Of a DNA stretch of 64,000 nt, positions 16,242 through 24,941 are shown one piece after another. The stretch's first letter is position 1. Every line of letters starts with the position of its first letter. The DNA comes from Streptomyces sp. R21. Its GTDB lineage: Bacteria > Actinomycetota > Actinomycetes > Streptomycetales > Streptomycetaceae. Under the pieces are notes generated by a model. That model was not told the DNA's origin, ran no database searches, and saw nothing but the letters and a program-made list of their open reading frames with translations. The stretch is taken from NCBI RefSeq assembly GCF_041051975.1, contig NZ_CP163435.1, forward strand, positions 6,923,001-6,987,000, read 5' to 3'. The position numbers and the translations under genes are program-made.

Positions 16242-17222
16242 CTAGTCCCGTACGGCGAACCCGTACACCGTCTCCGACCTGTACACCCCGCCCGGCCGCA
16301 GCTCCGTACTCGGGAACTCCGGCCGGTTCGGGGAGTCGGGGAAGTGCTGCGTCTCCAGCGCGACGCCGTCACCCGGCGCGAACGGGAGCGACGGGTCGAG
16401 GTGGTCCGCCGTGTACAGCTGGAGGCCCGGCTCGGTGGTCGACACGGTCAGCGCCCGCCCCGACGCGGGGTCGTACAGCTCGGCGACCTCGACGGCGGCG
16501 TCCGTGACACCCTTGTCGAGCACGAAGTTGTGGTCGTAGCCCGCGCCGACCTTGCGCGGGGCGCGGAAGTCGAAGCGGGTGCCGTCCACGGGCGCGAGCT
16601 CCCCGGTCGGGATCAGGTCCGCGTCCACCGGCGTCAACCGCGAGGCGGCGATACGGAGTTCGTGCCCGCCCGCGTTCCCCGAACCGCTCAGGTTCCAGTA
16701 CGTGTGGTTCGTCAGGTTCACCACGGTCGGCGCGTCCGTCGTCGCCTCGTACGCGATCCGCAGCGCGCCCTCCGGGCCGAGGGTGAAGGTCGCGGAGACC
16801 TCCAGCCGCCCCGGGAAGCCCTCCTCACCGTCCTCACTGACCCGCGCGAGCCGCACCCCGTGCTCGACCGGCTCCGCGTCCCACAACCGCTTGTCGAAGC
16901 CGCCGTCGCCGCCGTGCAGGGAGTTGGGGGGGTTGTTGGGCTCCAGGGGGAAGACCCGGCCGTCGAGCGCGAAGCGGGCGCCGCCGATCCGGTTCGCGTA
17001 CCTCCCCACCAGCGCCCCGAAGTGCGGCTGCGGGTGCGCGAGATAGCCCTCCAGGCCCGGGAACCCCAGCACCACGTCCACAGCCTGCCGGTCCCGGCCG
17101 GGAACCTCGACCGACTGCACGATCCCGCCGTACGTCAGAACCCGCACCCGCACCCCGGCACGCTCCAGCGTCCAGCGGTGGACGGGGCTGCCGTCGGAAA
17201 GTGTGCCGAAGAGTTCACTCAT
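16242..17222 (-). CDS. galM: Aldose 1-epimerase (galactose mutarotase)
   Basis: A 326-residue mutarotase interconverting alpha and beta anomers of aldoses. Diagnostic motifs are PHFGALVGRYANRI, LHGGDGGFDKRLW, the catalytic histidine in NLTNHTYWNLSG and the catalytic glutamate in VALETQHFPDSPN. The length matches the family. The ATG at 17222 follows TAGGGT (17235-17230) by 7 bases with no Shine-Dalgarno. So the promoter lies in the gap after the SGNH lipoprotein gene and the transcript is probably leaderless. It may work with the beta-glucosidase nearby, but that is only proximity. Confidence 0.93.
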   Translation of the reverse strand: MSELFGTLSDGSPVHRWTLERAGVRVRVLTYGGIVQSVEVPGRDRQAVDVVLGFPGLEGYLAHPQPHFGALVGRYANRIGGARFALDGRVFPLEPNNPPNSLHGGDGGFDKRLWDAEPVEHGVRLARVSEDGEEGFPGRLEVSATFTLGPEGALRIAYEATTDAPTVVNLTNHTYWNLSGSGNAGGHELRIAASRLTPVDADLIPTGELAPVDGTRFDFRAPRKVGAGYDHNFVLDKGVTDAAVEVAELYDPASGRALTVSTTEPGLQLYTADHLDPSLPFAPGDGVALETQHFPDSPNRPEFPSTELRPGGVYRSETVYGFAVRD

Positions 17223-17237
17223 GTGCGAAACCCTAGG

Positions 17238-18134
17238 TCACCCGTGTTTCGCCGTGACCTTTCGGTACGCGATCTCGGCGAGTCGGGCCTGACCGTTCTT
17301 GCTCGGGTGGAACCAGTCCCAGTGGCTCAACTGATCGGTGCCGAAGCGGTAGTCGAAGACCGCGCCCCCGTCGAAGCGGCAGCGCTCGTCCCGGGAGCAC
17401 ACATCCTTGAGGATCTTGTTGTACGCCTCCACCCGGTCCTGCACGGTCGTACGGCGCAGGGTCGCCGCAGAGTCCGACGCGTCCGCGTCGGCCAGCATCG
17501 ACGGACAGATGCCCAGCTTCCAGATCTGCTTGCCCAGCGCGTTGCCGCGGCCCTCGGACCACAGCCGCTTCAGGTCCGGCACGCTCGACACGTACACCTG
17601 GGCCTTGGGCAGGGCGCTGCGCAGGGTTTCGAGCGCCTCCTCGAACTCGGTACGGAAGTCCGCCACCGAGGTCATCGCCGAGGCGGAGGAACGGCAGGCG
17701 TCGTTGGCCCCGGCCATCACCGTGACCAGCTCCGGCTTCCTGGTCGCCGCCTGCGCCATCTGACCGGGCAGGTCCGCCATCCGCGCCCCGGTCACCGCGT
17801 AGTTCCAACTGTGCTCGGCCGCCCCGGTCCGCCCGAGCAGCCGCACCGCGAGGCTCCTGACCGACGCGTCGCTGCCCGTCGCCCACGACACCTCGGGGCA
17901 GTCGGACAGCACGGAGCACGCGTCGAAGCCGCGCGTGATGGAGTCCCCCACGGCGGCCACGGACTGCGGAGTGCGGTCCCAGGCGGGTGTCGGCTTCGGA
18001 GACGGATGCGCCTTCGCCGTGGCGCCGTGCGGCGCCGGGGAGTTGCCGCCCGTCGCGTCGCACCCGGCGATGCCGAGCACGGCCGCCGCCACGACAGCGA
18101 GAGCGGTCCGCGAACGGTGGCTACGCTTCCGCAT
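17238..18134 (-). CDS. SGNH/GDSL-family hydrolase lipoprotein
   Basis: A 298-residue predicted lipoprotein. The N-terminus MRKRSHRSRTALAVVAAAV leads to the lipobox LGIAGC (Cys about 25), then a Pro/Thr-rich linker. SGNH blocks are visible: I, VAAVGDSITRGFD (Ser nucleophile); III, GANDAC (Asn); V, DWFHPSKNG with the Asp-His pair. It probably deacylates an extracellular glycan or lipid. The ATG at 18134 follows an AGGGG-rich site and begins the classical signal. An upstream in-frame extension would add about 41 residues that break the signal, so it is rejected. The substrate is unknown. Confidence 0.88.
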   Translation of the reverse strand: MRKRSHRSRTALAVVAAAVLGIAGCDATGGNSPAPHGATAKAHPSPKPTPAWDRTPQSVAAVGDSITRGFDACSVLSDCPEVSWATGSDASVRSLAVRLLGRTGAAEHSWNYAVTGARMADLPGQMAQAATRKPELVTVMAGANDACRSSASAMTSVADFRTEFEEALETLRSALPKAQVYVSSVPDLKRLWSEGRGNALGKQIWKLGICPSMLADADASDSAATLRRTTVQDRVEAYNKILKDVCSRDERCRFDGGAVFDYRFGTDQLSHWDWFHPSKNGQARLAEIAYRKVTAKHG

Positions 18135-18354
18135 CCCCTGGTCCCCTCGTTCGTTGTACAGGGTCGGTCGGCACGCGGGGCGCACACGGACGGTCGGTAC
18201 CGCATCCCCTTGGGTGAAACCCTGCGTTTCAAGGCGCTGGGACCGACGGTACGTCACACTCCTTGCACCGCCGCACGGTAGCCTCGCCCCGTGGCCGCCC
18301 TGCCACTGCCGTTCCGCTAAGTTACAAGATGTCCTGTCCTGCCCGGAGGTTCAG

Positions 18355-18849
18355 GTGACGACACGTGGAGTCCTGTACGTGCACTCCGCGCCACGTGCAC
18401 TGTGCCCGCACGTCGAGTGGGCGGTCGCGGGCGTGCTCGGTACGCGCGTCAGCCTCGACTGGATCCGGCAGCCGGCCGCGCCGGGCACCTGGAGATCCGA
18501 GTTCTCCTGGAAGGGCGAGGTAGGCACCGCCTCCAAGCTCGCCTCCGCGCTGCGCGGCTGGCACCTGCTGCGCTTCGAGGTCACCGCGGAACCCTGCCCC
18601 ACCGCCGAGGGCGAGCGCTACAGCTGCACCCCTGAGCTGGGCATCTACCACGCCGTCACCGGAATCCACGGCGACATCCTGATCCCGGAGGACCGGCTGC
18701 GCGCCGCCCTGGTCCGCTCCCAGCGCGGCGAGACCGACCTGGAGGCCGAACTCGCCAAGCTCCTGGGCAAGCCCTGGGACGACGAGCTGGAGCCCTTCCG
18801 GTACGCGGGCGAGGGCGCCCCGGTCCGCTGGCTCCACCAGGTCGTCTGA
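18355..18849 (+). CDS. DUF3145 domain protein
   Basis: A 164-residue member of an actinobacterial family of unknown function. The sequence starts TTRGVLYVHSAPRALCPHVEW and contains SFDWI-like LDWIRQPAAPG, RGWHLLRFEVTAE and GIYHAVTGIHGDILIPEDR; length and order match the family as I know it. The GTG at 18355 follows GGAGGT by 5 bases. It sits next to the convergent fatty-acid operon and has its own terminator. The association is conserved in Streptomyces to my memory, but no role follows. Confidence 0.85.
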   Translation: MTTRGVLYVHSAPRALCPHVEWAVAGVLGTRVSLDWIRQPAAPGTWRSEFSWKGEVGTASKLASALRGWHLLRFEVTAEPCPTAEGERYSCTPELGIYHAVTGIHGDILIPEDRLRAALVRSQRGETDLEAELAKLLGKPWDDELEPFRYAGEGAPVRWLHQVV

Positions 18850-18867
18850 CAGAACGTCACGAACACG

Positions 18868-18901
18868 CGAAGGGCCCCCACCAGCCGGTGGGGGCCCTTC
18901 G
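18868..18901. terminator. Hairpin terminator between DUF3145 and fabF
   Basis: A perfect 15-bp stem (18868-18882 with 18887-18901) and an AGCC loop lie between convergent genes. It can end transcription from both sides. Confidence 0.85.
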
Positions 18902-18938
18902 ACACGTACGGCCGGAATTCACCGCCGTACGGCCGAAA

Positions 18939-20210
18939 TCAGACCGATCGGAACGCCAGCACCACGTTGTGCCCGCCGAAGCCGAACGAGTCGTTCAGCG
19001 CGGCGATGCGGCCCTCGACGGGCAGCTTGCGCGCCTCGCCGCGGACGATGTCGGCGGCGGCCTCGGCCTCCGGGTCGAGGTTCTCCACGTTGATGGTCGG
19101 CGGAGCGATCCGGTGGTAGAGAGCGAGGATCGAGGCGACCGACTCCACGCCGCCCGCACCACCGAGGAGGTGGCCGGTCATCGACTTGGTGCCGGAGATC
19201 GCCATGTGGTCGGTGTCGTCGCCGAAGACCTTGCGCAGCGCCTTCAGCTCGGCCACGTCACCGGCCGGCGTCGAGGTGGCGTGCGCGTTGACGTGCACGA
19301 TCTCGGCCGGGTCCAGGTCGGTGTTCTCGAGCAGGTGCTGCAGGGCCTGCGCGATGCCGCGGCCCTCGGGCTCCGGCTGCACGATGTCATGGCCGTCGGA
19401 CGAGATGCCCTGGCCCACGGCCTCCGCATACACGCGGGCGCCACGCGCGGCGGCGTGCTCGGCGGACTCCAGGACGATCACACCGGCGCCCTCGCCCATG
19501 ACAAAGCCGTCGCGGGCGGTGTCGTAGGGACGCGAGGCGCCCTGCGGGTCGTCGTTGTTCTTGGACATCGCCATCATGTTGCCGAACGCGGCGATGGGCA
19601 GCGGGTGGATGGCTGCCTCGGTGCCACCGGCGACGACGACGTCGGCGCGGCCGGTGCGGATCATCTCGATGGCGTAGCCGATGGCCTCGGCACCCGACGC
19701 GCACGCCGAGACCGGCGTGTGCACGCCCGCGCGGGCGCCCACGAGCAGACCCACGTTGGCGGAGGGGCCGTTCGGCATCAGCATGGGGACGGTGTGCGGG
19801 GAGACGCGGCGGACGCCCTTCTCCTTGAGCACGTCGTACTGGTCGAGCAGGGTGGTCACGCCGCCGATGCCGGAGGCGATGACCGTACCGAGGCGGTCCG
19901 GGTCGACGCTGCTGTCCGTGCCCGCCTTGTCGGTGTAACCGGCATCGGCCCACGCCTCCTTGGCCGCGATCAGCGCGAACTGCGCCGAGCGGTCGAGGCG
20001 GCGGGCCTGCGGGCGGGGAATGACCTCGCCCGGTTCGACGGCGATCTGTGCCGCGATGCGGACCGCCTGATCGGCGGCCCACTCCTGCTCCAGGGGGCGG
20101 ACACCGGAACGTCCGGCGACCAGGCCCTCCCAGGTAGAGGCTGCGTCGCCACCCAGCGGTGTGGTTGCGCCGATACCGGTGACGACCACGGTGCGATTGG
20201 TCGGGCTCAC
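18939..20210 (-). CDS. fabF: Beta-ketoacyl-ACP synthase II
   Basis: A 423-residue condensing enzyme of primary type II fatty-acid synthesis. The catalytic triad is visible: Cys170 in VSACASG, His310 in VNAHATST and His347 in SMTGHLLGGAG. GFGGHNVVLAF is the usual C-terminus. The start is a GTG at 20210 with GGAGAAAG 8 bases upstream. It is the last gene of the fasR-fabD-fabH-acpP-fabF run, 78 bases after acpP. Gene order, next to a housekeeping acpP, separates it from polyketide KSalpha subunits. Confidence 0.97.
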   Translation of the reverse strand: MSPTNRTVVVTGIGATTPLGGDAASTWEGLVAGRSGVRPLEQEWAADQAVRIAAQIAVEPGEVIPRPQARRLDRSAQFALIAAKEAWADAGYTDKAGTDSSVDPDRLGTVIASGIGGVTTLLDQYDVLKEKGVRRVSPHTVPMLMPNGPSANVGLLVGARAGVHTPVSACASGAEAIGYAIEMIRTGRADVVVAGGTEAAIHPLPIAAFGNMMAMSKNNDDPQGASRPYDTARDGFVMGEGAGVIVLESAEHAAARGARVYAEAVGQGISSDGHDIVQPEPEGRGIAQALQHLLENTDLDPAEIVHVNAHATSTPAGDVAELKALRKVFGDDTDHMAISGTKSMTGHLLGGAGGVESVASILALYHRIAPPTINVENLDPEAEAAADIVRGEARKLPVEGRIAALNDSFGFGGHNVVLAFRSV

Positions 20211-20288
20211 GGGAATTCTTTCTCCAACGAGTGCGAGGATTCAGCGGCGCCACCGCCGGGTGGCGGGGCAAACGGACTGATCCGAGGA

Positions 20289-20537
20289 TCAGGCCTGGTG
20301 CTTGAGGATGTAGGAGGTCGCGTCGCCGACGGTCTTGAGGTTCTTGACGTCGTCGTCCGGGATCTTGACGTCGAAGCGCTCTTCGGCGGCGACGACGACC
20401 TCGACCATGGACAGCGAGTCGACGTCCAGGTCGTCGGTGAAGGACTTGTCCAGCTGGACGTCCTCGGTGGGGATCCCGGCGATCTCGTTCACGATCTCGG
20501 CGAGACCTTCGACGATCTCTTCCTGAGTGGCGGCCAT
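20289..20537 (-). CDS. acpP: Acyl carrier protein
   Basis: An 82-residue acidic carrier. The phosphopantetheine serine is Ser41 in DVDSLSMVEVV. Helix I (EEIVEGLAEIVNEIAG) and the acidic recognition helix are canonical. AAGGAG precedes the ATG. It carries growing acyl chains for FabD, FabH and FabF encoded on either side. Confidence 0.97.
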   Translation of the reverse strand: MAATQEEIVEGLAEIVNEIAGIPTEDVQLDKSFTDDLDVDSLSMVEVVVAAEERFDVKIPDDDVKNLKTVGDATSYILKHQA

Positions 20538-20612
20538 GTCAGGCGCTCCTTCGGTATGTATCCAGAGGGTGTGGCGGTACTCCGTGCCGGACCTCGATCC
20601 GGCACGGTGTGC

Positions 20613-21644
20613 CTAGGGGAGGGTAACGACCGTGGCGGCGAACACGAGACCCGCCCCGAAGCCGATGATGAGCGCGGTGTCGCCGCTCTTCGCCTCGCCG
20701 GTCGCCAGAAGCCGCTCCATCGCGAGCGGAATCGAGGCGGCCGACGTGTTGCCGGTGGTGCGCACGTCGCGGGCGACCGTGACGTGCTCCGGCAGTTTGA
20801 GAGTCTTCACCATCGAGTCGATGATCCGCTCGTTGGCCTGGTGAGGGATGAAGACATCCAGATCGTCCGGCGAAAGCCCGGCGGCGTCCAACGCCTCCTT
20901 GGCGACCTTCGCCATCTCGAACACGGCCCAGCGGAACACCGCCTGGCCCTCCTGCGTGATCGCAGGGAACTTGATCTCGCCCTTGGAGTCGAGCGGAAGC
21001 TTGGAGACGTCGCCGACCCGGAACTCGTTCCACGGGACGGTCTGCTTGATCGTGCCGGCCTTGTCGCCCTCGGAACCCCAGACGGTGGGGCCGATGTGCG
21101 GCTCCTCGGAGGGGCCCACCACGACCGCGCCCGCGCCGTCACCGAACAGGAAGGCCGTCGCGCGGTCCTCCAGGTCGGTGAGGTCGGACAGGCGCTCGAC
21201 GCCGATGACAAGGACGTACTCCGCGGAACCGTCGACGACCATGCCCTTGGCGAGCGTGAGGCCGTAGCCGAAGCCCGCGCAGCCTGCCGAGATGTCGAAG
21301 GCCGCGGCCTTGTTCGTGCCGAGCTTGTCGGCGATCTCGGTGGCGACGGCGGGGGTCTGGCTGAAGTGCGAGACGGTCGAGACGACCACGGCGCCGATCT
21401 GGTCGGCGTTGATCCCGGCGTCGGCGATGGCCTTGCCGGACGCCTCGATCGACATCGCCGCGACGGTCTCCTCGTCGTTCGCCCAGTGCCGGGTCTCGAT
21501 GCCGGAGCGCGAGCGGATCCACTCGTCGGAGGAGTCGATCGTCTCGAGGATCACCTCGTTCGGCACCACCCGGACGGGGCGGTAGCCGCCCACGCCCAGG
21601 ATGCGCGCGAACGGGGCGCCCTTCCTTGCCTTGATCTTCGACAT
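20613..21644 (-). CDS. fabH: Beta-ketoacyl-ACP synthase III
   Basis: A 343-residue initiating condensing enzyme joining acyl-CoA to malonyl-ACP. The triad is Cys122 (SAGCAGFGYG), His in PHQANERI and Asn in GNTSAAS. In Streptomyces this enzyme accepts branched starters. The ATG at 21644 follows GGAG by 9 bases; an upstream in-frame ATG at 21668 would sit inside fabD's end and is less likely. It starts 16 bases after the fabD stop, so it is coupled to fabD. Confidence 0.96.
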   Translation of the reverse strand: MSKIKARKGAPFARILGVGGYRPVRVVPNEVILETIDSSDEWIRSRSGIETRHWANDEETVAAMSIEASGKAIADAGINADQIGAVVVSTVSHFSQTPAVATEIADKLGTNKAAAFDISAGCAGFGYGLTLAKGMVVDGSAEYVLVIGVERLSDLTDLEDRATAFLFGDGAGAVVVGPSEEPHIGPTVWGSEGDKAGTIKQTVPWNEFRVGDVSKLPLDSKGEIKFPAITQEGQAVFRWAVFEMAKVAKEALDAAGLSPDDLDVFIPHQANERIIDSMVKTLKLPEHVTVARDVRTTGNTSAASIPLAMERLLATGEAKSGDTALIIGFGAGLVFAATVVTLP

Positions 21645-21660
21645 GCTCTCGGGCTCCTTC

Positions 21661-22575
21661 TCAGGCACTGTGCTCAGCGATGAGCTCGCGAGCCGCGTCG
21701 AGGTCGTCGGGGGTCTTGAGTGCCAGTGTCTTCACGCCGGGCAGCGCGCGCTTGGCAAGACCGGTCAGCGTGCCGCCGGGGCACACCTCGATCAGCGCCG
21801 TCACGCCGAGCTCCTTGAAGGTCTCCATGCACAGGTCCCAGCGGACCGGGTTGGCGACCTGGCCGACCAGCCGCGAGACGACCTCGGCACCGGTGGCGAC
21901 CGCCCGGCCGTCCTTGTTCGAGACGTACGTGACCTTCGGGTCGGCGGGCGTCAGGTCCGCGGCGGCCTGCGCCAGCGCGTCGACCGCGGGGGCCATGTGG
22001 TGCGTGTGGAACGCGCCCGCGACCTTCAGCGCGACGACCTTGCGCACACCCTCCGGCTTGTCCTCCTCGAGGGCGGCCAGCTGCTCCAGGGTGCCGGCGG
22101 CCACGATCTGGCCCGCGCCGTTCACGTTCGCCGGCGTCAGGCCGAGCTTCTCCAGGTGCGGGACCGTCGTCGCCGGGTCGCCGCCGAGCAGCGCCGACAT
22201 GCCGGTCTCGGTGATCGCGGCGGCCTCGGCCATGGCCAGACCGCGCGTACGGACGAGGCGCAGCGCGGCCGCGTCGTCGAGGACTCCCGCGAACGCGGCG
22301 GCGGTGATCTCACCGACACTGTGGCCGGCGACGGCACCCGGGGCCACCTCGCCCAGCGCGGCGGCGGACAGCAGCCCGGCCGCCACGAGCAGCGGCTGCG
22401 CAACGGACGTGTCGCGGATCGCGTCCGCGTCGGCCTGCGTGCCGTAGTGGGCAAGGTCGAGCCCGATGGCGTCCGACCATGCGGCGACGCGGTCGGCGGC
22501 GCCGGGGAGGTCGAGCCAAGGAGTCAGGAAGCCGGGCGTCTGAGCGCCCTGGCCGGGAGCGACGAGTACGAGCAC
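21661..22575 (-). CDS. fabD: Malonyl-CoA:ACP transacylase
   Basis: A 304-residue enzyme that loads malonate onto ACP. The motifs are APGQGAQ near the N-terminus, the nucleophile Ser86 in GHSVGE, Arg in LVRTRGLAM and His190 in AFHTHHM. The GTG at 22575 yields the conserved LVLVAPGQGAQ start; GTG 22581 is two codons longer. The strongest promoter signal of the operon lies just upstream, downstream of fasR. FabD also serves polyketide synthases in this genus. Confidence 0.95.
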   Translation of the reverse strand: MLVLVAPGQGAQTPGFLTPWLDLPGAADRVAAWSDAIGLDLAHYGTQADADAIRDTSVAQPLLVAAGLLSAAALGEVAPGAVAGHSVGEITAAAFAGVLDDAAALRLVRTRGLAMAEAAAITETGMSALLGGDPATTVPHLEKLGLTPANVNGAGQIVAAGTLEQLAALEEDKPEGVRKVVALKVAGAFHTHHMAPAVDALAQAAADLTPADPKVTYVSNKDGRAVATGAEVVSRLVGQVANPVRWDLCMETFKELGVTALIEVCPGGTLTGLAKRALPGVKTLALKTPDDLDAARELIAEHSA

Positions 22576-22642
22576 TCTCACACTCTCTCTTGTGGACGGC
22601 CCAAGCCGCCCGTGGGGACAGGGACGAAGAACAGGAGGGGGA

Positions 22643-22671
22643 ATTGTAGACCCCCAACAAAAGCCTAGTTC
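22643..22671 (-). promoter_or_regulatory. Putative fabDHF promoter overlapping the fasR stop codon
   Basis: On the minus strand TACAAT (22648-22643) is a near-consensus -10, with a weak AACTAG (about 22671-22666) 17 bases upstream. The -35 side overlaps the fasR stop. This would let the fab genes be transcribed apart from fasR. Known FasR biology places its binding site upstream of fabD. The site itself I cannot define. Confidence 0.5.
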
Positions 22672-23870
22672 TGAGGATCTCCATCGGCGAGACGCCCCAG
22701 GATCAGCGCGATTCGCAGCGTGAACGCGGAGCGTACATCCGAGGGTGACCAACCGGTGACGTCAGTCACACGTCGGAGCCGGTAGCGCACGGTGTTGGGA
22801 TGAACGAAGAGCATCCGTGCGGCTCCTTCAAGACTGCTCGCCTGCTCTAGATAGACACTCAACGTCTCCAGGAGCGCGGAACCGGCCTCCTCGAGCGGTC
22901 TGTAGATCTCCTCCACCAGCTGCTCGCGGGCCGAGGGATCCCCGGCGATCGCGCGCTCCGGCAGCAGATCGTCCGCCAGAACCGGGCGAGGGGCGTCCTG
23001 CCAGGCGAAACACGCCTTCAGCCCGGCGGCGGCCGCCTGCGCGGAGCGGGTCGCGGCGAGCAGATCGGGCACGATCGGACCGGCGACGACGGATCCCGCC
23101 GCGTACGGCCCGATCAGGGACTTGGCGACAGCGAGCGGGTTGTCGCTGCCACCGGCGATCACCACGAGCCGGTCACCGAGGACCCCCGTGAGGACCTGGA
23201 GTTTCGCGTGCCGCGCGGCCCGCCGGATCGCCTCGACCGTCAGCTCGCTGTCACCGTCGGGTGCCGTACCCAGCACCACGCACACATGCTCGGGCGAGTT
23301 CCACCCGAGGGCGGCGGCCCGGCTGACGGCGCCCTCGTCGGCCTCGCCGCTGAGCACGGCGTTCACGACGAGCGATTCCAGCCGGGCGTCCCAGGCGCCG
23401 CGTGCCTCGGCCGCCTGCGCGTACACCTGGGCGGTGGCGAACGCGATCTCGCGGGCGTACACGAGGAGGGCCTCGCGCAGCACCGACTCGTCGCCGGGAG
23501 CGGCCACCTCGTCGATGGCGCTCTCCATGACCTCGATGGTGGTGCGCACCATCTCGACGGTCTGGCGCAGGGTGATCGCCCTGGTCAGCTCGCGTGGCGC
23601 GGTGCCGAACACATCGGTGGAGATGGCCTGCGGCGCGTCCGGGTGCCGGAACCACTCGGTGAACGCGGCGATACCGGCCTGCGCGACCAGCCCGATCCAG
23701 GACCGGTTCTCCGGGGGCATGGCCCGGTACCACGGCAGCGTCTCGTCCATGCGCGCGATGGCCTGCGCGGCGAGACTGCCGGACGACTTCTCCAGCCGCT
23801 TCAGCGTCGCGGTGTGCGCGTGGACGGCGGGCGCTGCGGATGCGGTGTTGCTGGATTCGGGTTCGGGCAC
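22665..23870 (-). CDS. fasR: PucR-type transcriptional activator FasR of the fatty-acid operon
   Basis: A 401-residue regulator. A long N-terminal region (AIARMDETLPWYRAMPPE) and a GGDEF-like central part (CVVLGTAPDGDS, VVIAGGSDNPLAVAK) lead to the C-terminal PucR HTH ARMLFVHPNTVRYRLRRV (about 357-374). Position before fabD and overall sequence agree with FasR of S. coelicolor, an activator of fabD-fabH-acpP-fabF. The start is GTG 23870. It is divergent from pirin. Confidence 0.92.
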   Translation of the reverse strand: MPEPESSNTASAAPAVHAHTATLKRLEKSSGSLAAQAIARMDETLPWYRAMPPENRSWIGLVAQAGIAAFTEWFRHPDAPQAISTDVFGTAPRELTRAITLRQTVEMVRTTIEVMESAIDEVAAPGDESVLREALLVYAREIAFATAQVYAQAAEARGAWDARLESLVVNAVLSGEADEGAVSRAAALGWNSPEHVCVVLGTAPDGDSELTVEAIRRAARHAKLQVLTGVLGDRLVVIAGGSDNPLAVAKSLIGPYAAGSVVAGPIVPDLLAATRSAQAAAAGLKACFAWQDAPRPVLADDLLPERAIAGDPSAREQLVEEIYRPLEEAGSALLETLSVYLEQASSLEGAARMLFVHPNTVRYRLRRVTDVTGWSPSDVRSAFTLRIALILGRLADGDPQN

Positions 23871-23962
23871 GGGACAAGACTGCCTTATCCGGACGGAGGC
23901 GTGCGGCGGCGGGTCACAAGTAAGCGACGGGAGGGTCCGGCGGCGGGGCTACGGTGGTGGGC

Positions 23963-24622
23963 GTGATGGACGTCCGGCGCGGCGACGCGCGCTACCGCGG
24001 AGGGGACCCGGAGGCCGGGATCTCCTCCTTCCACGCCTTCTCCTTCGGCCCGCACTACGACCCCGACAACCTCCGCTTCGGCGCGGTGATCGCCTGCAAC
24101 GAGGAGCGGCTCGCGCCCGGCGCGGGCTTCGACGAGCACCCGCACAGTCACACCGAGATCATTACCTGGGTGGTCGAGGGGGAGCTGACGCACCGGGACT
24201 CGGGCGGGCACGCGTCCGTCGTCCGTCCCGGGGACGTCCAGCGCCTCAGCTCGGCGGGCGGTGTCCGCCACGTCGAACGCAACGAGGGCCCGGCCCCGCT
24301 GACCTTCGTCCAGATGTGGCTGGCCCCTCTGACGCCGGGCGGCGACCCGTCGTACGAGATCGTCCACGGCATCGCCGACTCCACGCCGTACGCCGTCCCC
24401 GAGGCGGGCGCGATGCTCCACGTACGCCGCCTGGGCGCCGGGGAGCGCACCGCTGTCCCCGACGCGGCGTACGTGTACGCCCATGTCGTGCGGGGCGAAG
24501 TCCGCCTGGACGGCGAGGCGTTGGGCCCCGGGGACGCGGCCCGCATCACGAATGCGAAGGATTTGGAGGCGGTGGCGGAGACGGGGTCGGCGGAGCTGCT
24601 GCTGTGGGAGATGTCGGGGTAG
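23963..24622 (+). CDS. Pirin family protein
   Basis: A 219-residue bicupin. The metal motif HPHSHTE and a second histidine in GVRHVERNEG form the N-terminal cupin iron site; the C-terminal cupin is degenerate. FHAFSFGPHYDPDN is the family signature. GTG 23963 is chosen because TACGGT (23950-23955) lies 7 bases before it and there is no Shine-Dalgarno; it yields the common MMDVRR start. Some pirins have quercetinase or redox-sensing roles. The job here is unknown. Confidence 0.9.
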   Translation: MMDVRRGDARYRGGDPEAGISSFHAFSFGPHYDPDNLRFGAVIACNEERLAPGAGFDEHPHSHTEIITWVVEGELTHRDSGGHASVVRPGDVQRLSSAGGVRHVERNEGPAPLTFVQMWLAPLTPGGDPSYEIVHGIADSTPYAVPEAGAMLHVRRLGAGERTAVPDAAYVYAHVVRGEVRLDGEALGPGDAARITNAKDLEAVAETGSAELLLWEMSG

Positions 24623-24629
24623 GCCCTAC

Positions 24630-24941
24630 GGGGTTTTCGCCCCCTCCGCCCCTACCCGTCCCGTACCTGGGGGCTGCCGCCCCCTTTCCCCCTGCTTCGG
24701 CCTGGACGGCCTCGTCCTCAAACGCCGGACGGGCTATCCGGTCCCGTCGGGCGGTTGAGGACGATTTCGCCGTCCCTAACCCCGACCCACCCGCTGGGGG
24801 CGCACCTTCCAGCTCCGGCCGGGGGAAGGGATTTCAGCCCGTCCGGCGTTTGAGGACGAGCGCGCAAGCGCGATGCAGGGGGAAAGGGGGCGCAGCCCCC
24901 AGGACAACGGGCAGGGTAGGGGCGGAGGGGGCGAAAAAGCC
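24630..24941. repeat. Nested palindromic intergenic repeat, copy B
   Basis: About 312 bp with the same outer, middle and inner arms as copy A (6988-7204). It contains about 100 extra bases, including another inverted core (gttgaggacg against cgtcctcaa) and a GC-rich segment. It fills the gap between the convergent pirin and serine hydrolase genes and abuts the stop codon at 24942. Confidence 0.85.

Noticed and set aside
18888..21683. A 931-codon open frame opposite fabF-acpP-fabH
   Set aside because: It runs across three real genes and their gaps and has no ribosome site or motifs.
18939..22575. Type II polyketide synthase cluster
   Set aside because: There is no KSbeta, cyclase or tailoring enzyme; the set is the primary fatty-acid operon with its own FasR.
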